DNA of 44,988 bases from Rhizophagus sp. LPA8_4_AMF (GCA_021464525.1 JADRCO010000185.1:1-44988); one strand, 5' to 3'; shown: positions 11,555 to 24,024, counted from the first letter of the stretch. The notes: a model not told the origin generated them from the letters alone. A program made the numbers and translations.

Positions 11555-13627
11555 ATGCTATTATCATCCGTAGACTTAGAAACTGAAAATGATTTAGAAA
11601 AAAGAGCACCTGTTGAAACTGTGAATAATTCTGGAAGTTTTTCCTCGAGAACTTCTTCAGATCTTTTGAATAGTGAAAATGGAAGTTCTCGACGTTTGCT
11701 CGTTTCTTCAAATACAGCAATGTTTGAACGAATTCGTGGACAAACGAAAAATGAATATGTAGAGGTTTATACAAACGACGATGATTCGGACACTGAATCG
11801 GTTATAGACTCAAAAAAGCAAAAAATAATGGACACAACTGAAGTGAAGAGTGAACATAGTTTGGCTTATGAAGTATATATTTTTTGTTTTGTGTATATTT
11901 ATCTATATTATGCTAACCTATAATTATTAGGCAGTTCCTCCTTTACTTATATCAGTGGCTGGTTTAATGTCAGCTGGATGGCTTTTAGATGTCGTTCAAG
12001 TAGGTGATCGATGATCTCTCGTAATTGGCTCTCATTTAATATAACTAACATTAACTTTACAATTAGTATTGGCCTGTTTTTACCAAAGTTACAGAATTAT
12101 TTGTCTTGGTGCCAGTATTGTTAAATTTAAAGGGAAATCTTGAGATGAATTTGGCATCTCGGTTATCCACATTGGTATGAATAAAATGGAATATACGTTC
12201 TACATATAGAATTAATGTAATTTCTAACGTGATATATTTGAATGTACCAAAAGTCGAACTTAGGAGAATTAGATAAACCATCTGTTCGATACGCGTTGGT
12301 TTGGGGTAATTTAGCAGTTCTTCAAGTTCAATCTCTGATCGTTGGTGCAGTTGCTGGATTGTTTTCTTTTCTCGAAGGAGTCGTATTTCATTCAGATCAT
12401 GTGAGTACATTTCATGAGAGTATTCTCGTAATAGTTGCCTCAATGGTTTGCGCAGCATTAAGTAGCATGATATTGGGAACTTTCATGTGCGTTCTAATAA
12501 TACTATGTAGGCGTTTTCGGATTAACCCCGGTAGGTGTCTTCTTTATTTCTTCCTATTTAAATTCAAGGTTGAATCTAAATATACTTAAACAATTTAAAG
12601 ATAACATTGCATGTCCAATGGCTTCGTCGCTTGGTGATTTACTTACTTTAATTATTCTTGCGACTTGTGGCGAAATCTTATTGCAATATCTTCGTAAGTA
12701 AAAAATTTTTCCTATTCGCAACAAATATTGCGTACGCGATAGATATTTATGTAGGATTATAATTTTAGATACATATGTCAGCACTGCAATGTTTCTCATA
12801 CTTGCAGCAAGTATTCCTTTATGGGTGCGTTTTGTATGGTCGAATCCAACCGTTCATGACTTGTTAGTAAGTGGGTGGAGTCCGTTATTCATGGCTATGG
12901 TTATTTCAAGGTGTGTAATCATCGCGATTTTATTTAAGTATATGTTTCCATGTGATGTTAACATAATTTTATTTACAGCATGGCTGGTTTGGTTTTAGAA
13001 CGATATATTGAACATTATAATGGACTTGCACTTCTAACTCCTGTGTTAAATGGTATTGCTGGTAATTTAGGATCTATTTACGCTTCAAGAATTTCAACTC
13101 GTCTTCATAGTGGTGAAGAAGAAAATTATCGTCGCTCGGAAATCGTATTATTCCTAATTCATATACCAATTGAAATTGTATTTTTAATATTTGCTTGGTG
13201 GTTCGATGTTGGACATGTGAATCTTTCTTGGAGTTTTTCTATTACTTATTTATTTGTTTCGATAATATGTGTATGTAGTAAATGAATTTTTTTTTTGTTT
13301 TGTTTCTTATTGTAAGATCGAGTTTGTAATTAATTTAATCAATTTATACAGGTTGCATTTACGCTTTTTCTTTCTAAAAGGTTGACCCTTTGGTTATGGC
13401 ATAATGAATATGATCCCGATAATTATTCATTACCATACATGTGAGTATAAATCCGGCAAAAGAAGTAAATAAATATTTTAATAATTTACTAACATAGATT
13501 TTAATTTAACCATTATAGAACCGCTATTGTTGATGTCGTAGGTACTGGATTATTAGCGTTTTCGTATTGGGGGTTATCTGAAATAGGACTCCATGTTGAA
13601 AATCATATTAAAAAACCTCACCATTAA
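11555..13627 (+). CDS. SLC41/MgtE-type magnesium transporter
   Basis: Nine exons keep phase: 11555-11872, 11931-11999, 12067-12174, 12254-12530, 12601-12693, 12769-12910, 12979-13270, 13352-13440 and 13519-13627, giving 498 aa (human SLC41A1 has about 510). After a ~105-residue acidic cytosolic arm come two MgtE-like membrane halves. Half one has [19 protein letters not shown], then [20 protein letters not shown] and [11 protein letters not shown]. Between the halves lies [19 protein letters not shown], the conserved segment with acidic and polar residues lining the ion path in this family. Half two repeats the pattern ([20 protein letters not shown] and STRLHSG). The family moves Mg2+ across the plasma membrane or into organelles. 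SLC41 is well known in animals and rare in yeasts. The start is the first ATG in frame. Confidence 0.93.
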
Positions 13628-14349
13628 TGTTATTAATATTTAATTTATAGATTTGAACAATGTAAAAATTAGAATATTTTAATGTTTGGCCAAATTACTT
13701 AAATTAATCGATTTTTTGTAGATATAGTTAGAGAAATAATTCGAATTTTTCATTTTTATTTGAAATAATAATGTTTTGGATTGTATGAACAGACACAAAA
13801 AGTTTACTATTTTCAATTTGTTTATGATGATACATAAAAACCTCCTGTTCAATCACCGAATCTGGCTTTATAAGTAATTCAATAGCCGATTTGGTACGCA
13901 AATGGAGAATATTAATTCCTAAAAATTATGTTTTGATCATGAAGTAAAAATCATTATTGAGGATTTGACCTCGCGATTTTTACATGATTTGATTTATTAT
14001 TATTTTTTTGGAAACAATTTAAAGCAAAATAGAATTACGCATACAGTCATTGTACACAGCGAATCTCAAAAATTTCGTATTGAAGACCCGCTTTCTATTT
14101 TTTAAAATGGATTTATTGTCTTGAAATTTAGCGATGAGCTTCAGAAATAGGGTTGTTTTATTTTATCAGAACCCCGGAAACTTATAGATTTTACTATCCA
14201 TCATCTTATTGGCTGGCTGGATAAAAAAAGAAATTTTTCATGTGTTCGTGTAAATTTTTCGTATGACATTTCCTCTTTAATATTAATGCTCAGATCATCT
14301 TTTGTTTAAAAATAAAAATGTTATGTCGGATAAATAAAATTGCTTTAAT
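13628..14349. other. Intergenic region, nothing recognised
   Basis: It lies between two plus-strand genes (SLC41 end, RRN7 start). It is AT-rich with scattered short GC-richer words. No coding exon, RNA gene or clear repeat was seen, and no TCACGTGA. Confidence 0.5.
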
Positions 14350-17158
14350 ATGATAAAAGGAGGACAGTGTTCTATTTGTAAATCCAGGAAATGGTTTTAT
14401 GATAATTTAGGAGGTTTAGTATGTCAATATGGGCACCAACGTGAGGTACGTTTGAATTGAAAAATTTTAGGTATAATAAAAAGTTTAGTGATATAACGCA
14501 GTTTTTTTATGATATACCTTTATGTTAGAGTTATTTGGTACAAGAAAATGAAGTTATTGACCCTGGACAAGGAGGAACAAAGAAACGTAATAGAGTAAAA
14601 AAAAATGAGAAAGCTGCTGTTGTAGGTAAATTTATTTAATAAACAAATCATTTTAATGACTTGAACAAAATACTAAGCGAAAATTATTTGATCTATTCAA
14701 TTTTTCAATTAAATAGAGAAAAGGTACGCATATGATAATGAAAAGGATTGGCTTTGGATCGAATTTGTTGCAGTTCAATTTGTACTTCGACTTCATGTAC
14801 AAACAATGATTCAAGATATGAAAGTTACTCCACAACTTGAGGTAAGTTGAGTTGCTTTAAAATAAAAAGTTGTATAACTTTTCTTAATTTTAATTCATTA
14901 CTAAATCATTATTGTTCAGCATGTTTGCAAACATTTATGGATAATGTACGTTAATAAATTCAATAATATCGATAAAATCCGATCAAAAAATACTCCTGTG
15001 GTTCAAACAGAGTTAATGGATGTTGATGTTGATGATAATGATAATTCTCCAAATATACAATATCAAGGAGAAGAAGAGAAAGATGATCAAGATGATATTG
15101 AAGCGTTGTTTGAAATTCCTCCAAGCTCTTCAGATGAAGATTATGGTGAATTTGGGGATGCTACGACAACTAGAAAAAAACATAAAAAACCAACAAGAAA
15201 AACTGGACATGAAGAAATTATAAATGTATTAAGAGTACAATATGTTTTAGCTATTTTACATCTTGGTTGTGTATGGTTAAGATTACCTATATTAATTGCC
15301 GATTTAAATCGGTAAGTGATCTAATTATATTTGGGACTAGATGAAAATGAATTACTATAATTTAAATATACGCGTGTCTGAATTTTTTTTATTTAGGTGG
15401 ATACATAATAATACTTTACAATTTAACTCGGCACGTAAATATTTGCCTAATAATATAAAATTACATCTTGGATCTCGAATTAATAGACTCGAACCTAAAG
15501 TTAGTTATTCATTCTTTAATTCTAAACTTTCTACGGAAAGCTTTGTAATATCAACGATCAAAACTTTAACATATTTTAGTATCTAATAACATGTAAAAGG
15601 TTGTTTTACTTAGAAGCGAAATTTCTAGATTTTTATAAAAGTGAATATGGAATATGTTTTCCAGAAATTAATGCACCACTTGTACTTTATCGTTGCATTA
15701 GAGATTTAATGTTACCAGGTATTAATTATATAAGTTATTTTTCTCTTACTTTATTATAGTTTCAAATTTTAAACAAGACTAATTAATTAATGTTTGGTTA
15801 ATTATTAATACATAGTGGAATTTTATGTTGCTTCTAAGGAACTTGCACAATTAATTAACTTAAAACTTTTTTATGAATGTAATTTAAAATATCGACCCCC
15901 TACATTATTAATGGCGATCGTTATTATTGTTACTAAAATGGTTTATGGTTTAGACGAAAATAGAAGGTTGGTGCAATGTAAGAATTTTTTTTGTTGTATT
16001 ATTATCCTTTTAAAAAAATCTTTTTGTTAGGTTTCCAGGGGAAAATGATCAATATGCTAAATATTTCCCTTCATTTGAAAGTTGGATAAAAGCTTTAAGT
16101 GACAGAAAGGAAGCAGAATTTAAAAAAGAAGTTCCTAGTGATATATCGTAAGTTATTTAGTTTTACATTTTTAAATATATATACCAGGATTTCCTAATTA
16201 TTTATTATTATTATTTGACTAAAGCGATGTAAAAGAATGGATGGATATGAATCCAGATCAGTACATTCAATTTTGTGCTGGCTTATTGGGAGACATAGAT
16301 CGAGTGCCAAAACAACCCGAAAGGTCAAAAACATCACATCATATTGAACAAGAGAAGAAGTACACAGGTGCATAAAATCTTTACTTACACCATCTTTTTT
16401 TACTATTAGACTAATTTAATTCGAAAATTATAGAAATTGATGAAAGATCAAAACCATTTAAGATACTTAACGAAAAAAAAATTGTACAGGAAATTAAATC
16501 AAATAAATTTGAATCTGATTTGAATTTACTTATGGAAGAAAAAAGAGAATCAATTGATTTCAGAAGAAAAGGAGCACCTTCACTAGAAAAAATTTCTCCT
16601 GAAGAAAAACTTAAAATGCAATTTGAAAAATCGGAACTTTCAGAAAATTTTCGAATGTTAAAAACTAGAGAAGATTTGGACAAAGTATATGAAAACCTTA
16701 ATTCAGCTAAGCCTATTGAAGATGAATTAAAAATATTATATAATACGGCAGATTTCGATCGTAATGAATATAATCAATCAATATCATCAAGGGATATCCA
16801 TCCTTCTATACAACTTGCTAATACTAATATTAGTATGGTGAAAGATGATGAAAAAATAAAGTTACCAAAGCCTTTAGATATCTTACGCCGTAGATATTCT
16901 ACTTTTTTATTTAAGAAACCCGAAGATCCTAAAGATTCAAGGTTGTTTTTTGGAGAAAAATATACTGCTTATCAAATTCCGAATTCTAAGTCTGATTATG
17001 AAAAAAAAGTTCAATTATTAGGAGATTACCATGAAGATTATGAGAGAGTTCTAATCTTTGCTTCTAATATAATCGGTGAAACCGTTGATGAATTACAAAA
17101 TAATATCATGAAAATCGAGGTTGATTTATTAAAAGCTATTGAAAAAGAAGGATTATGA
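14350..17158 (+). CDS. RRN7: RNA polymerase I core factor subunit Rrn7/TAF1B
   Basis: Ten exons keep phase: 14350-14445, 14529-14625, 14717-14841, 14920-15311, 15397-15499, 15580-15718, 15816-15966, 16031-16147, 16225-16367 and 16434-17158, giving 695 aa. The N-terminus is a zinc ribbon, C7-x2-C10 ... C25-x3-H29 (CSICKSRKWFY, LVCQYGHQRE), the hallmark of Rrn7/TAF1B, the TFIIB-like factor that places Pol I on the rDNA promoter. Cyclin-fold-like helices follow, with an acidic insert (about 150-190). After it come IINVLRVQYVLAILHLGCVW and LNRWIHNNTLQFNSARKYL, typical of this family. The C-terminal ~240 residues (exon 10) are charged. The acceptor at 15579 was chosen because later AG sites break the frame. 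It is convergent with the Rsc58-like gene. The RRN11-like partner subunit is 20 kb away in the same window. Confidence 0.85.
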
Positions 17159-17577
17159 ATAATTATTGTAATAAAATAATAAAACTAGTATTTCAAGTTT
17201 TTAAAAGAAATCATTATTCATTCGTTTTATTTATTTTTAAAATTAAAAGTATTAATATTTTTTAGTTCAACTAATATGTCTATAATAAATGTAAATGTCT
17301 TAATTATCTTAATTATATAAAAATTAATTATCAGATTATCAGGGATATGAATTATGAAATAATGCTAAAATCTAAACATATACAATTGACAAAATACACG
17401 TTCGCACTAATATAAGTATTATTGTTTGGTATCAAAAAATGATCCAAAAAATTTATATATTTACATTAAACTGAATTTTCCCAAATAAAAACATTTACAC
17501 AAAAATAAAAGTTAATTTTTTCAAATAGATATATATTTCGTTTTTACCTGGTTCTTTTACCGCATTTACCATACTCT
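17159..17577. other. Intergenic space between convergent genes
   Basis: The 3' flanks of RRN7 (plus) and the Rsc58-like gene (minus) meet here. It is AT-rich; no gene, hairpin or repeat was recognised. Confidence 0.5.
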
Positions 17578-20500
17578 TCATTGAAAGTAACTTGATCTTT
17601 GTTGCCACGCAGAATGGCTCATTGGATAACCGCCGTATTGTGGATAGTAAGGATACCCATAAGTTGGAGGATAACGTTGTGAAGGATGATAATAAGGAAG
17701 AACATGCGACGTTGGTCTTTGATAAGTCGTTTGATAACTAGCAGGCATAACTTGAGAAGTTCCATATGACATTCGCATTGGGACTTGAGTACGAGGATAG
17801 GTCATTGAAGCAGAAATTGGTAATGGATGTGAAGTAGATGATGTAGAATGATGTAATGGTTGCTGAGATATTGTTTGAGTTACTGAATGTGGTACTTGTG
17901 ATAATACATCTTCAGATTTCATTTGTGTTGTCCCATTTACATCATTCCTTGTATACTCAGCTTCCATATCTTCTGATAATTTTTCTACTCCAGAGAAAGT
18001 ACTAAAAGCATCACGAGAAACCTCGTTGGTATGATAAGCAAAAGATTTATCCGGCGGTAGCATACCTTTAAAAAATTTTTCTTTTATTGGTAAATTATCC
18101 ATAGTATATTCTATAGAATCAAATGACACAATATCAGAAGGCGCTACTTCCGATATTATACTAGCAAGTTTATCTCGTAGCTTATTTGCTATCATGAGAA
18201 AAGGATCAAAAGGTTAAATGAGCAAAATACAAATAAATAAATATGAAATATAAAAGGATTCATACCAAGTTCACTTTCTTTTATAGAAATAATATTTGGA
18301 TTATGTTTAGTTAATCTTTTTTCTTGCATTAATTGCAATTTCTTAAAGATTTCTACATTTTCATCTAAAATTTTATCAATGCCGGCTTTTTCATTGTTTA
18401 CACTCTTATACAATAATTTCACATTTATGTCTTCAAATAATTTTTCATCATCCATAGTGTTGTTTTCTATAAAAATATCATCTCGTGAATCGTTTTGTTT
18501 GCTTAATGAAGCAATTTCAAAACTTTCCATTTGGCAAATTTTTTCACCTGAAATGTTTGTAGTGTTTGAAGTAATTTTAAGACTATCCATTTGGCTAACT
18601 TCTTCACCTGAATTGTTTTGCTTATTTGGTAAGGCAGTTTCAAGACCTTCCATTTGAATCGTTTCTATACCTGAATTATTTTGTTTGTTTGGTACAGTAG
18701 TTTCAAGATTTTCCATTTGACTCATATCTTCACTTGAATTGTTTTGTTTGTTTGGTAAGGTAGTTTCAAGATCTTCCATTTGACTCATTTCTTCACTTGA
18801 GTTGTTTTGTTTGCTTGATACGGTCATTTCAAGACCTTCCATTTGACTCATTTCTTCACTTGAATTGTTTTGTTTGTTTGGTAAGATAATTTCAAGATTT
18901 TCCATTTGACTCATTTCTACACTTGAATTGTTTTTGTTGTTTAGTAAAGTAATTTCAAGATCTTCAATTTGACTCATTTCTTCATTTGAATTGTTTTGTT
19001 TATTTGGTAAGGTAATTTCAAGACCTTCCATTTGGCTCGTTTCTTCACCTAAATTGTTTTGTTTGCTTGATGAAGCAATTTCAAAACTTTCTGGCTGATT
19101 AGCTTCCTCAGGGTCAGAAACTAAAATATCCTTATCGGATAATTCTTCGTCACTTAAATCCGAGTCATCTGAATCATCAGATTCATTAATATTTTTTGAG
19201 ACACGTAAATGTTTTTTATAAGAACGCGTCAAAATTGTATCTTCATAAGATAACATTGCGGCACTCGAATCGTAAGTTGGTGCGAATGATGCGTATGCCT
19301 TATACTTATGGAATTTAACTGGATATTGGACGTAAATATAATAAATTTTTTTAGAAAAGTAATTAATTGGCTAATTGAAATATTGATCGAATACTAACCT
19401 CCTGGGACTTTGTGTAGATCAGACATAGGCAATTCGAATTCATGGTTCACAATTTTTGGAAGGATCGAACCAAGTGTTGGAATTTCTTCTTCATTCATGG
19501 ATTGCGAAGGCACTACTGCAATTTCTTGCAAATCACCGACTTTAAAAAAAATTCAAAACAAATAAACAAATATTAATGATAAAAGTTTTAATCAATTTGT
19601 ATGATCGAGTTAATATTGTGTGTGTATTTTAACAGACTAAACTTTGAAATAAAAAAAATAGTTCACATTGTCGTTGACGGCATTATTTGTAAATTATGGT
19701 TTTTTAATTATACATGTGAAAGTGTTGCTTTCAAAAACCAGATGGTTTTTGTGAATAAGGTCCAAATAATAATAATTACCTAATTGAAAAGAGTTATTTC
19801 CTTGTAGCTTTCCAATTGCACTACTTGAAAATACATGTCCATCTAAAGTTGGCTGAACAAGTGCAACTTTTCGGTGTCTTTTTGTAGCTGATTTTTTTTC
19901 CCGAGAAAATTATATAAGTAAACTTATGAATTTAAAGTCATTAAAGAAATAAAGTAATAGCTTTACAAACATGTTCCTTTTGTTGCGTCAAAATTGTCGT
20001 CATGATCACAAAGTAGTCTTATACCACTTGGCAATTCCCTGTAAGCTTGTTCAAACAGCCGATCCCCAAATTTAAGAAATTTTATACCAGCATTATATTT
20101 TTCGGGATTGGCTTCTATAGCATCGTTGCATGTACAAGTAAAATCATCCTATCAAGGAGGTTCTTAGTAATGCACATTATATAAGAATTATATAAGAATC
20201 ATACAAGAATAAAAATTCTCTACCTGAAATTCGCTCAAATATTTGTATGCACGTTTAGCAATTTTAGTTCGAAAGAGGTTTGGGTTTAAAATTTGACCAT
20301 TATTTCTCTTACACCCTATTTTCTTTGCACTTTGCAAAATTTCATCAGAATCATACCTATGAGAAGAAAGGTTTAAATTATACAAACCATTCCCTTTTTA
20401 TTAAATTGAACAAACTAGTTAATAATATAACTTACTTTTCTAATATATCCATTAATTTATTCATCAGTGTCAGAAATTTCTGGTAATCACTATACTCTAT

Positions 20501-21242
20501 TACAAAGTTTCCGATTACCATTTGTGTTCCTCTAATTTCTATAACATCTTTAAAATTGTCAATAATCATTTCGATGTTATTATAAATGATGTCTTCGATG
20601 ATCGAACAGTCTTCTTGTTTATTGATTTTATTCACAATTTCATCAACATTATCAATGCCATTCTTAACACCAGGTTGGACTATATCCCTACTTTCAATTC
20701 CATTTCGCAAAGATTCCAGATGAATACTGTTTCTTCGAACACCATTATGAGTTGAAATATTCTCCAATTTAATCTCCATAATTTCAACATTGGATTGAAC
20801 ATCATTATCAATATCGAATTGATTATTGTTATATTCACCCATTGTTGAAAGTTTTGCTCGCTTAGATGGACTCGAAACCGATTCGTTATTTTCTAACTTT
20901 ATAGAATCTACTATATTTGAATTTGAGTATGAGGGTGATAATCGTCTATCAATTTCATCATCTTTCTCGAGCGTATCAGTTTCATTGTTTGATCTTCGCT
21001 TTCGCTTCATATCAAACGCGAATAATTTTTGCTGTCCAAATTCGGCATTTTGGTTCCTTCTTGAACGTGTAGTAACTGCAGGTTTTTGTATTTGGGCAGA
21101 TGTCGAAGCTATTGACGCGCAACATACTTTAAAATTACGTCATCGAAAAAATTGAACAAATGTGATAATAACCTCCATTATTTGGTAAATTTTGAAATAT
21201 TCACTTACATGAACTAGTTCTCTGGTGCTGTCTCTTTACCAT
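17578..21242 (-). CDS. Bromodomain-like chromatin remodelling subunit, Rsc58-like
   Basis: Eight minus-strand exons keep phase: 21242-21209, 21126-20436, 20356-20224, 20148-19971, 19887-19780, 19539-19399, 19318-18266 and 18188-17578, giving 982 aa. The start lies in a 34-nt first exon; an alternative is the in-frame ATG at 21010. Residues ~195-330 look like a diverged bromodomain: FLTLMNKLMDIL, then DDFTCTCNDAIEANPEKY and a long last helix (FLKFGDRLFEQAYRELP). Residues 429-447 carry KYKAYASFAPTYDSS, resembling the block after the bromodomain in Rsc58 and BRD7/BRD9. Later come a VAPSDIV helix region and KGMLPPDKSFAY, again Rsc58-like. This family belongs to RSC/PBAF-type nucleosome remodellers in the nucleus. 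Residues 514-701 are a 21-residue tandem repeat. The C-terminus is Tyr/Pro/Ser-rich. The subunit name rests on remembered motifs and should be tested. Confidence 0.6.
18501..19064 (-). repeat. 63-bp coding minisatellite, nine 21-residue units
   Basis: Nine units of 21 residues (the last one shorter) follow the pattern KQNNSSEEMSQMEDLETTLPN within exon 7 of the Rsc58-like gene. The frame is kept throughout. Central units are most alike; the outer ones have drifted, as expected for a minisatellite that grows and shrinks by unequal exchange. Each unit has an acidic SEEMSQME core followed by a hydrophobic LE-T-LP, so the array could be a multivalent acidic docking surface (inference). Confidence 0.9.
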
Positions 21243-21683
21243 TATTGTTCTTAAAACGGTATATAAATCCTAATCGTAAAGAATTTCAAGTATTTTAAAG
21301 ACGCAGGAAATGCTTTACGAAGAGATAAAAATATGGTTCGATAAAGTTCGTGCCTATACAAAAGTCGACTCGACTTTCGATCACGAATTCAAAATACGAA
21401 TTAATAACGGGAATATTTAACATAGAATTTGAAATCCGCCGGTTACCAATTAATATACGTAAATGAACTCTATTTCGGGATCTGATTCGCTAAGGCAAAA
21501 TAACAATAAGATCAGCAGAGGATGTACAACCGTAGTGCAAAGATTTTGGTCCTTCCGAATTAGGTAACATATGAAAAAATTTTTTTAGTTGGTATGATTG
21601 GTATGGATAATTTTTAGCCAAATTTGGTGCAACAATATAATTTTGCCCGAAATTATCTAATGACTGCTTAAATTATATCTTTT

Positions 21684-21716
<33 letters not shown>
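21243..21716. other. Divergent promoter region between Rsc58-like gene and COA1
   Basis: It holds the promoters of two divergent genes. No coding exon was recognised. A run of 32 A (21685-21716) ends exactly at the COA1 start codon. No TCACGTGA was seen. Confidence 0.55.

Positions 21717-21717
<1 letters not shown>
21685..21717 (+). repeat. COA1: Poly-A run abutting the COA1 start codon
   Basis: Thirty-three consecutive A, the last being the A of the ATG at 21717. Poly(A) leaders before start codons are known to support cap-independent or poly(A)-binding-protein-regulated translation in yeast and poxviruses. Whether this one is in the mRNA is not known; it could also be part of the promoter as a nucleosome-free tract. 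Confidence 0.75.
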
Positions 21718-21720
<3 letters not shown>

Positions 21721-22389
21721 TTCGTTCGTTATTAATTAGTTCTCAAAAATTAGTTAAGCCAATTTTTTCACAACATACTATTTTTCCGGCAAATAATTTA
21801 AAGAGACAAAATTCGATAATAAATTCAACACAATTAAAGATTTTTTATTCCACTACAGCGATAAATACAACCACCAAAAAGTCTCAGCCACTACCGAGAC
21901 CTTTACCAGAAATTAAAAATAATACCACCCAATATGTCATTTTTGGAATAATTGGGGTCAGTTTTTGGGTTGGAGCTATAATTACTTCATTTAATTATCA
22001 ACGTTTGAATAGTAGCACTGTACAAGGAAGTCTGTTTAATTTGAAATATCATCCCAAAGCTTTAGAATTATTGGGGAAAAATATTAATTTCACTTCTAGT
22101 TTTCCTTGGATTAAGGGAAGCATTAATCATTTAAAAGGCAAAGTAGATTTTCAATACACTGTTAAAGGTGATAAAGGTAATATAAAAAATGAAATGAATA
22201 TTTATTTATTGTATTATTACGAATTAATTATAATATCCTACTATATTAGGAAAAGGAACTGTTCATTTTCGTTCTATCCGAGATTTACATGATCGTGAAT
22301 GGAAAATTACAGAATTTACTTTAACTACTGAAGATGGAATAATTGTTCCATTGAATTTGGATGAATCATTATTGAATAGCTTAAAGTAA
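21717..22389 (+). CDS. COA1: Cytochrome c oxidase assembly factor Coa1
   Basis: Two exons, 21717-22176 and 22250-22389 (phase 1), give 199 aa, about the length of yeast Coa1. The first ~60 residues are basic and Ser/Thr-rich without acidic residues, a typical mitochondrial presequence. One membrane segment follows (YVIFGIIGVSFWVGAIITSF, near 73-92). The soluble intermembrane-space part has the family pattern: YHPKALELLGKNINF, then GSINHLKGKVDFQYTVKGDKG and GTVHFRS with a REWKITEFTLTT end. Coa1 stabilises newly made Cox1 with Mss51/Shy1 during complex IV assembly; TIMM21-like folds are related. The stop is only 27 bp from the stop of the convergent SPRTN gene, so the transcripts must overlap at their 3' ends. 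Confidence 0.85.
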
Positions 22390-22416
22390 CAACCAATATT
22401 GGTTTTTTATTATAGC

Positions 22417-23912
22417 TCATTCTATCTGAATACACAAATCAATGTGTTCGTTGATTTCATCTGATTTGATTGAGTTATTCCCGCAAATTGGACATTGCAC
22501 TGTAGATGTTTTGAACGAAGAGGCTTTATTGTTTATTGTTATGTTTCCACAAGACTTTTCAGTTTCATCATCAAAAATTTGTATTGGTATGTTAATATCA
22601 CTTCCTTGTTTCACTGTTGATGATTCGAAATAATCGAGAATACTACGTGCTTTTTTGCTAGGATCTTTTTCATCTCTTCCTCCATCGTTCCATTTATTTA
22701 GTGTCACGTTATCCTTGCTTATTTCATTTTCTATTTTACGTTTGCTTTTTATGCCTTTACGTTCTTTTTTTTCTGAATGTTCTTCTTCCTTTTTGGGAGG
22801 TTCAGATACTTTAATAAATGTTCCACCACAAGTTTCCTGATGAGTCTCAAACCAAGGGTCCGCTTTTTGCGGTTTTCTTTCAAGTATAATAGTAATTTAG
22901 AGTGTTGAAAGATAAAATGATAAATTCTTTTTGTTTTTTAAGATAGTTACCTATTCATCGAACGTTTAACAATTCCATAATATGGTGGCTTATGTTGGCA
23001 TGGTCCCTGAAATCGATATCAAATTAGATTCACCAGCCAGTATTCAGTATCATGTCCTCCATTAATAAAAAAACTCACATTACATTTCCAGACGTGTGTC
23101 TTGTAATAATTGACTTCATCATGAAAATTGTGATAAACTGTGATATTCGTTCCAGCTGCAGCGTTTATGCGATGCATATGCTTATGAAATTCTGGACCGT
23201 GTCCAGCTTATAAGGAAAAAGTTTTTAAGAATGCAATTAAAGTAAAGTAATATAATTATGAATATACCTACAACGATCTTGAATATTATGCGTGACAAAA
23301 AGATAAGCGTGAATCATTTCATGCAATAATGTATCAATCATGTCCGATTGTGGGCGAAATTTCAATAAAGGTTCGCTCATTCTTATACAAATATAACCGC
23401 CGCTTTGATACTCGCATAAACCTGCACACTTTTCAATTACGAAAACAATTAATCGTAAAGCACAAGTCTTACGTGTGACGCGTCAAAAGAAAAAAAAAAA
23501 GCCATTCATAAGAATTTGTTAAAATTGTTTCGTACTAATGTCATTTTCTTTGACCAACGAACTTCTACTATACTTAATTTCCCCCAAAAGTATTGTTGAT
23601 TAAACGCAAGAAAAAGTTTATGAAGGTCAGGGTTGGGATCTGAAGGATCAAATTCTAATAAGTCTTCATAAAAAAAAATTGCGATAAATAACTTTTTTAT
23701 TTGTAATAATTTCAGATGAATTTTATCAATAAAGAAAGTAATATCTCACCTGCATTATTATTTTCTTTAGTTCGTAAATAATCTTCGGCTTGTAATTTAA
23801 GCGCCAATTCTAACGAATCAGACTCTTCCTGAAGTCTCTTTAATTGTAAAAGTTCTAATTCTTTCTCCTCTTTTTCTTGTAGTTTTTTAGCAAAAATTTC
23901 GTTTTTATCCAT
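22417..23912 (-). CDS. SPRTN: SPRTN/Spartan DNA-protein crosslink protease
   Basis: Six exons keep phase: 23912-23750, 23663-23536, 23428-23272, 23206-23079, 23006-22951 and 22876-22417, giving 363 aa. The SprT-like metalloprotease domain has the zinc-binding active site HEMIH (H133, E134, H137) in LLHEMIHAYLFVT, with the third ligand in the GHGPEFHKHMHRI segment. LCEYQSGGYICIRMSEPLL upstream matches the SPRTN core. A Cys-containing segment follows (HVWKCNGPCQHKP). The C-terminus holds a UBZ4 ubiquitin-binding finger, C339-x2-C342 ... H355-x3-C359. It is preceded by ARSILDYFESS, a PIP-like box that could bind PCNA though it lacks the usual Gln. SPRTN cleaves proteins crosslinked to DNA at stalled forks. 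The animal-like layout (SprT, PIP-like, UBZ4) differs from yeast Wss1. The N-terminal ~50 residues are a Glu/Leu-rich coiled coil. Confidence 0.93.
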
Positions 23913-24016
23913 ATTTTTTATCCATATATAACAATTATCTTGCGAAAGTTTCGTGTTTTATGATAGACATCCTTCCTTTTTAGTAAAAAGTAATTACCAA
24001 AATTGGGGTCGGGTAG

Positions 24017-24024
24017 TCACGTGA
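24017..24024. promoter_or_regulatory. SPRTN: TCACGTGA site, 105 bp before SPRTN
   Basis: Exact palindrome upstream of the minus-strand start at 23912. A second exact copy lies 330 bp farther out. Confidence 0.5.

Noticed and set aside
13850-14120. GC-richer words checked as possible tRNA or other RNA gene
   Set aside because: No B-box-like GTTCRANNC with a matching A-box or clover-leaf stems could be laid out.
18501-19064. Regular repeats considered as a CRISPR array
   Set aside because: The 63-bp units have no unique spacers, keep an open frame and sit inside a spliced eukaryotic gene.
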